Below, piece after piece: positions 63,337-64,000 of a stretch of DNA of 64,000 nucleotides. Both the position numbers and the translations under genes were made by a program. Each line of letters opens with the position of its first letter. Within the stretch, counting starts at the first letter, position 1. The notes beneath the pieces were generated by a model. That model did no database searches. It saw only the letters and a list, made by a program, of their open reading frames with translations, and was not told where the DNA came from. The stretch comes from Azospirillum brasilense (GTDB taxonomy: Bacteria > Pseudomonadota > Alphaproteobacteria > Azospirillales > Azospirillaceae), in the NCBI RefSeq assembly GCF_022023855.1, contig NZ_CP059450.1, positions 880,001-944,000 on the forward strand, given 5' to 3'.

Positions 63337-64000
63337 TCACGCGAACTCCAGGATCTTCTGATCGACCGCCAGGCTGGAGCCGGGCGTCGCGTGCACCTTG
63401 GACACCGTGCCATCCTGCGCCGCGCGCAGGATGTTTTCCATCTTCATCGCCTCGACCACGGCCAGCACCTCGCCGGCCTTGACCTCCTGCCCCTCGGTCA
63501 CGGCGACCGAGACGAGCAGGCCGGGCATCGGAGACAACAGGAACTTCGACATGTCCGGCGGCGCCTTCACCGGCATCAGCGCGTCGAGCCGCGCGGCGTT
63601 CGGAGTCAGCACCTTGACCAGCGCTTGGCTGCCGGAGTGGGACAGGCGGTAGCCGACGCCGACGCGGTCCACCTGGACGCAGACATGCGCGCCATTCACC
63701 GTGCCGCGGAACAGGGGCTGGCCGAGCGTCCAGTCGCTCCACACCACATGGTGCTTGCCCTCGAAATCGACGGTGTAGCCGATGCGCTGCGGGCTGCCGT
63801 CCGTCGGGTGGACATGGACCGGATGCTGCGCACCGTCCATCACGACGACCCAGTCGTCGCGTACCCGGACCTTGTTGCCCGGCATCTTGCCGGAGATCTG
63901 GATGTCGCGGTCGTTCAGGCAGCGGTGGATCACCGCGGCGACGGCGATCAGGATCGCCGGGTCGTCCGGCGGCAGGTCGGAGGCGTGGAAGCCGGTCGGG
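63337..64000 (-). CDS. pccA: Propionyl/acetyl-CoA carboxylase alpha subunit, biotin-carboxylase chain (5' end outside window)
   Basis: Only the last 221 residues are visible; the frame is open at the window end. The C-terminal biotinyl domain carries the biotinylated Lys in VVEAMKMENILRA (Lys codon 63442-63444), preceded by LSPMPGLLVSVAVTEGQEVK. Upstream is a linker/BT-like region. With methylmalonyl-CoA mutase two genes downstream, propionyl-CoA carboxylase is the likely function; the visible part cannot exclude another acyl-CoA carboxylase. Confidence 0.88.
   Translation of the reverse strand, partial: PTGFHASDLPPDDPAILIAVAAVIHRCLNDRDIQISGKMPGNKVRVRDDWVVVMDGAQHPVHVHPTDGSPQRIGYTVDFEGKHHVVWSDWTLGQPLFRGTVNGAHVCVQVDRVGVGYRLSHSGSQALVKVLTPNAARLDALMPVKAPPDMSKFLLSPMPGLLVSVAVTEGQEVKAGEVLAVVEAMKMENILRAAQDGTVSKVHATPGSSLAVDQKILEFA

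Overview
This GC-rich window looks like a chromosomal or chromid segment of an Azospirillum-type alphaproteobacterium. That placement is an inference from the very high GC content, the ModE/ModABC, DctABD and MaeB sequences, the alphaproteobacterial ECF sigma/ChrR pair and the overall gene mix; no rRNA marker is present. No tRNA, rRNA, CRISPR array, insertion sequence or prophage was recognised.

Layout. (1) 1-3207: molybdate regulator and ABC transporter modE-modA-modB-modC on the minus strand, headed by a near-consensus ModE operator. (2) 3582-36213: a large type VI secretion (T6SS) island built as two divergent blocks around 21343-21498. The minus block runs: membrane sensor, CACHE/HAMP/multi-TM protein, SpoIIE-type phosphatase homologue, lytic transglycosylase, two SPOR proteins, lipoprotein, tssK, tssL, tssM, tssA, hcp. 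It then continues, by a 4-nt overlap, into a YqhA-family membrane protein, a pentameric ligand-gated ion channel homologue and a SIMPL protein. The plus block runs: small helical protein, J-domain protein, tssB, tssC, second hcp, tssE, tssF, tssG, tssH (clpV), vgrG, MORN-repeat protein. A methyltransferase and a PAAR-like DUF4280 gene with a probably frameshifted small partner close the island. (3) 36308-40441: dinB, an ECF sigma/ChrR anti-sigma pair, and a PAS-AAA sigma-54 activator. (4) 40579-46762: pyruvate formate-lyase with a perfect FNR box, then pqiABC. (5) 46921-49428: an unknown protein with a good terminator, and a TPR/glycosyltransferase protein. (6) 49494-56702: C4-dicarboxylate module maeB, dctA, dctB, dctD, with a textbook sigma-54 promoter and tandem DctD sites. 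(7) 56833-60274: a TPR/SPINDLY-type O-GlcNAc transferase homologue, a DUF2161 protein and a ccdAB toxin-antitoxin pair. (8) 60377-64000: methylmalonyl-CoA mutase, bioY and the 3' part of a biotin-dependent propionyl/acetyl-CoA carboxylase alpha subunit, a propionate-to-succinyl-CoA module.

Most unusual is the T6SS island. It lacks recognisable PpkA/Fha kinase-pathway genes. It carries instead a translationally coupled set of three membrane sensor-like proteins, whose SpoIIE domain has lost the metal-binding aspartates. Its TssM has lost the P-loop. Its transcription unit flows into an ion-channel homologue. Together these suggest a non-canonical way of sensing the envelope and gating secretion, which is an inference to be tested. 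A family of GC-rich palindromic repeats is scattered at four places between or at the ends of genes.
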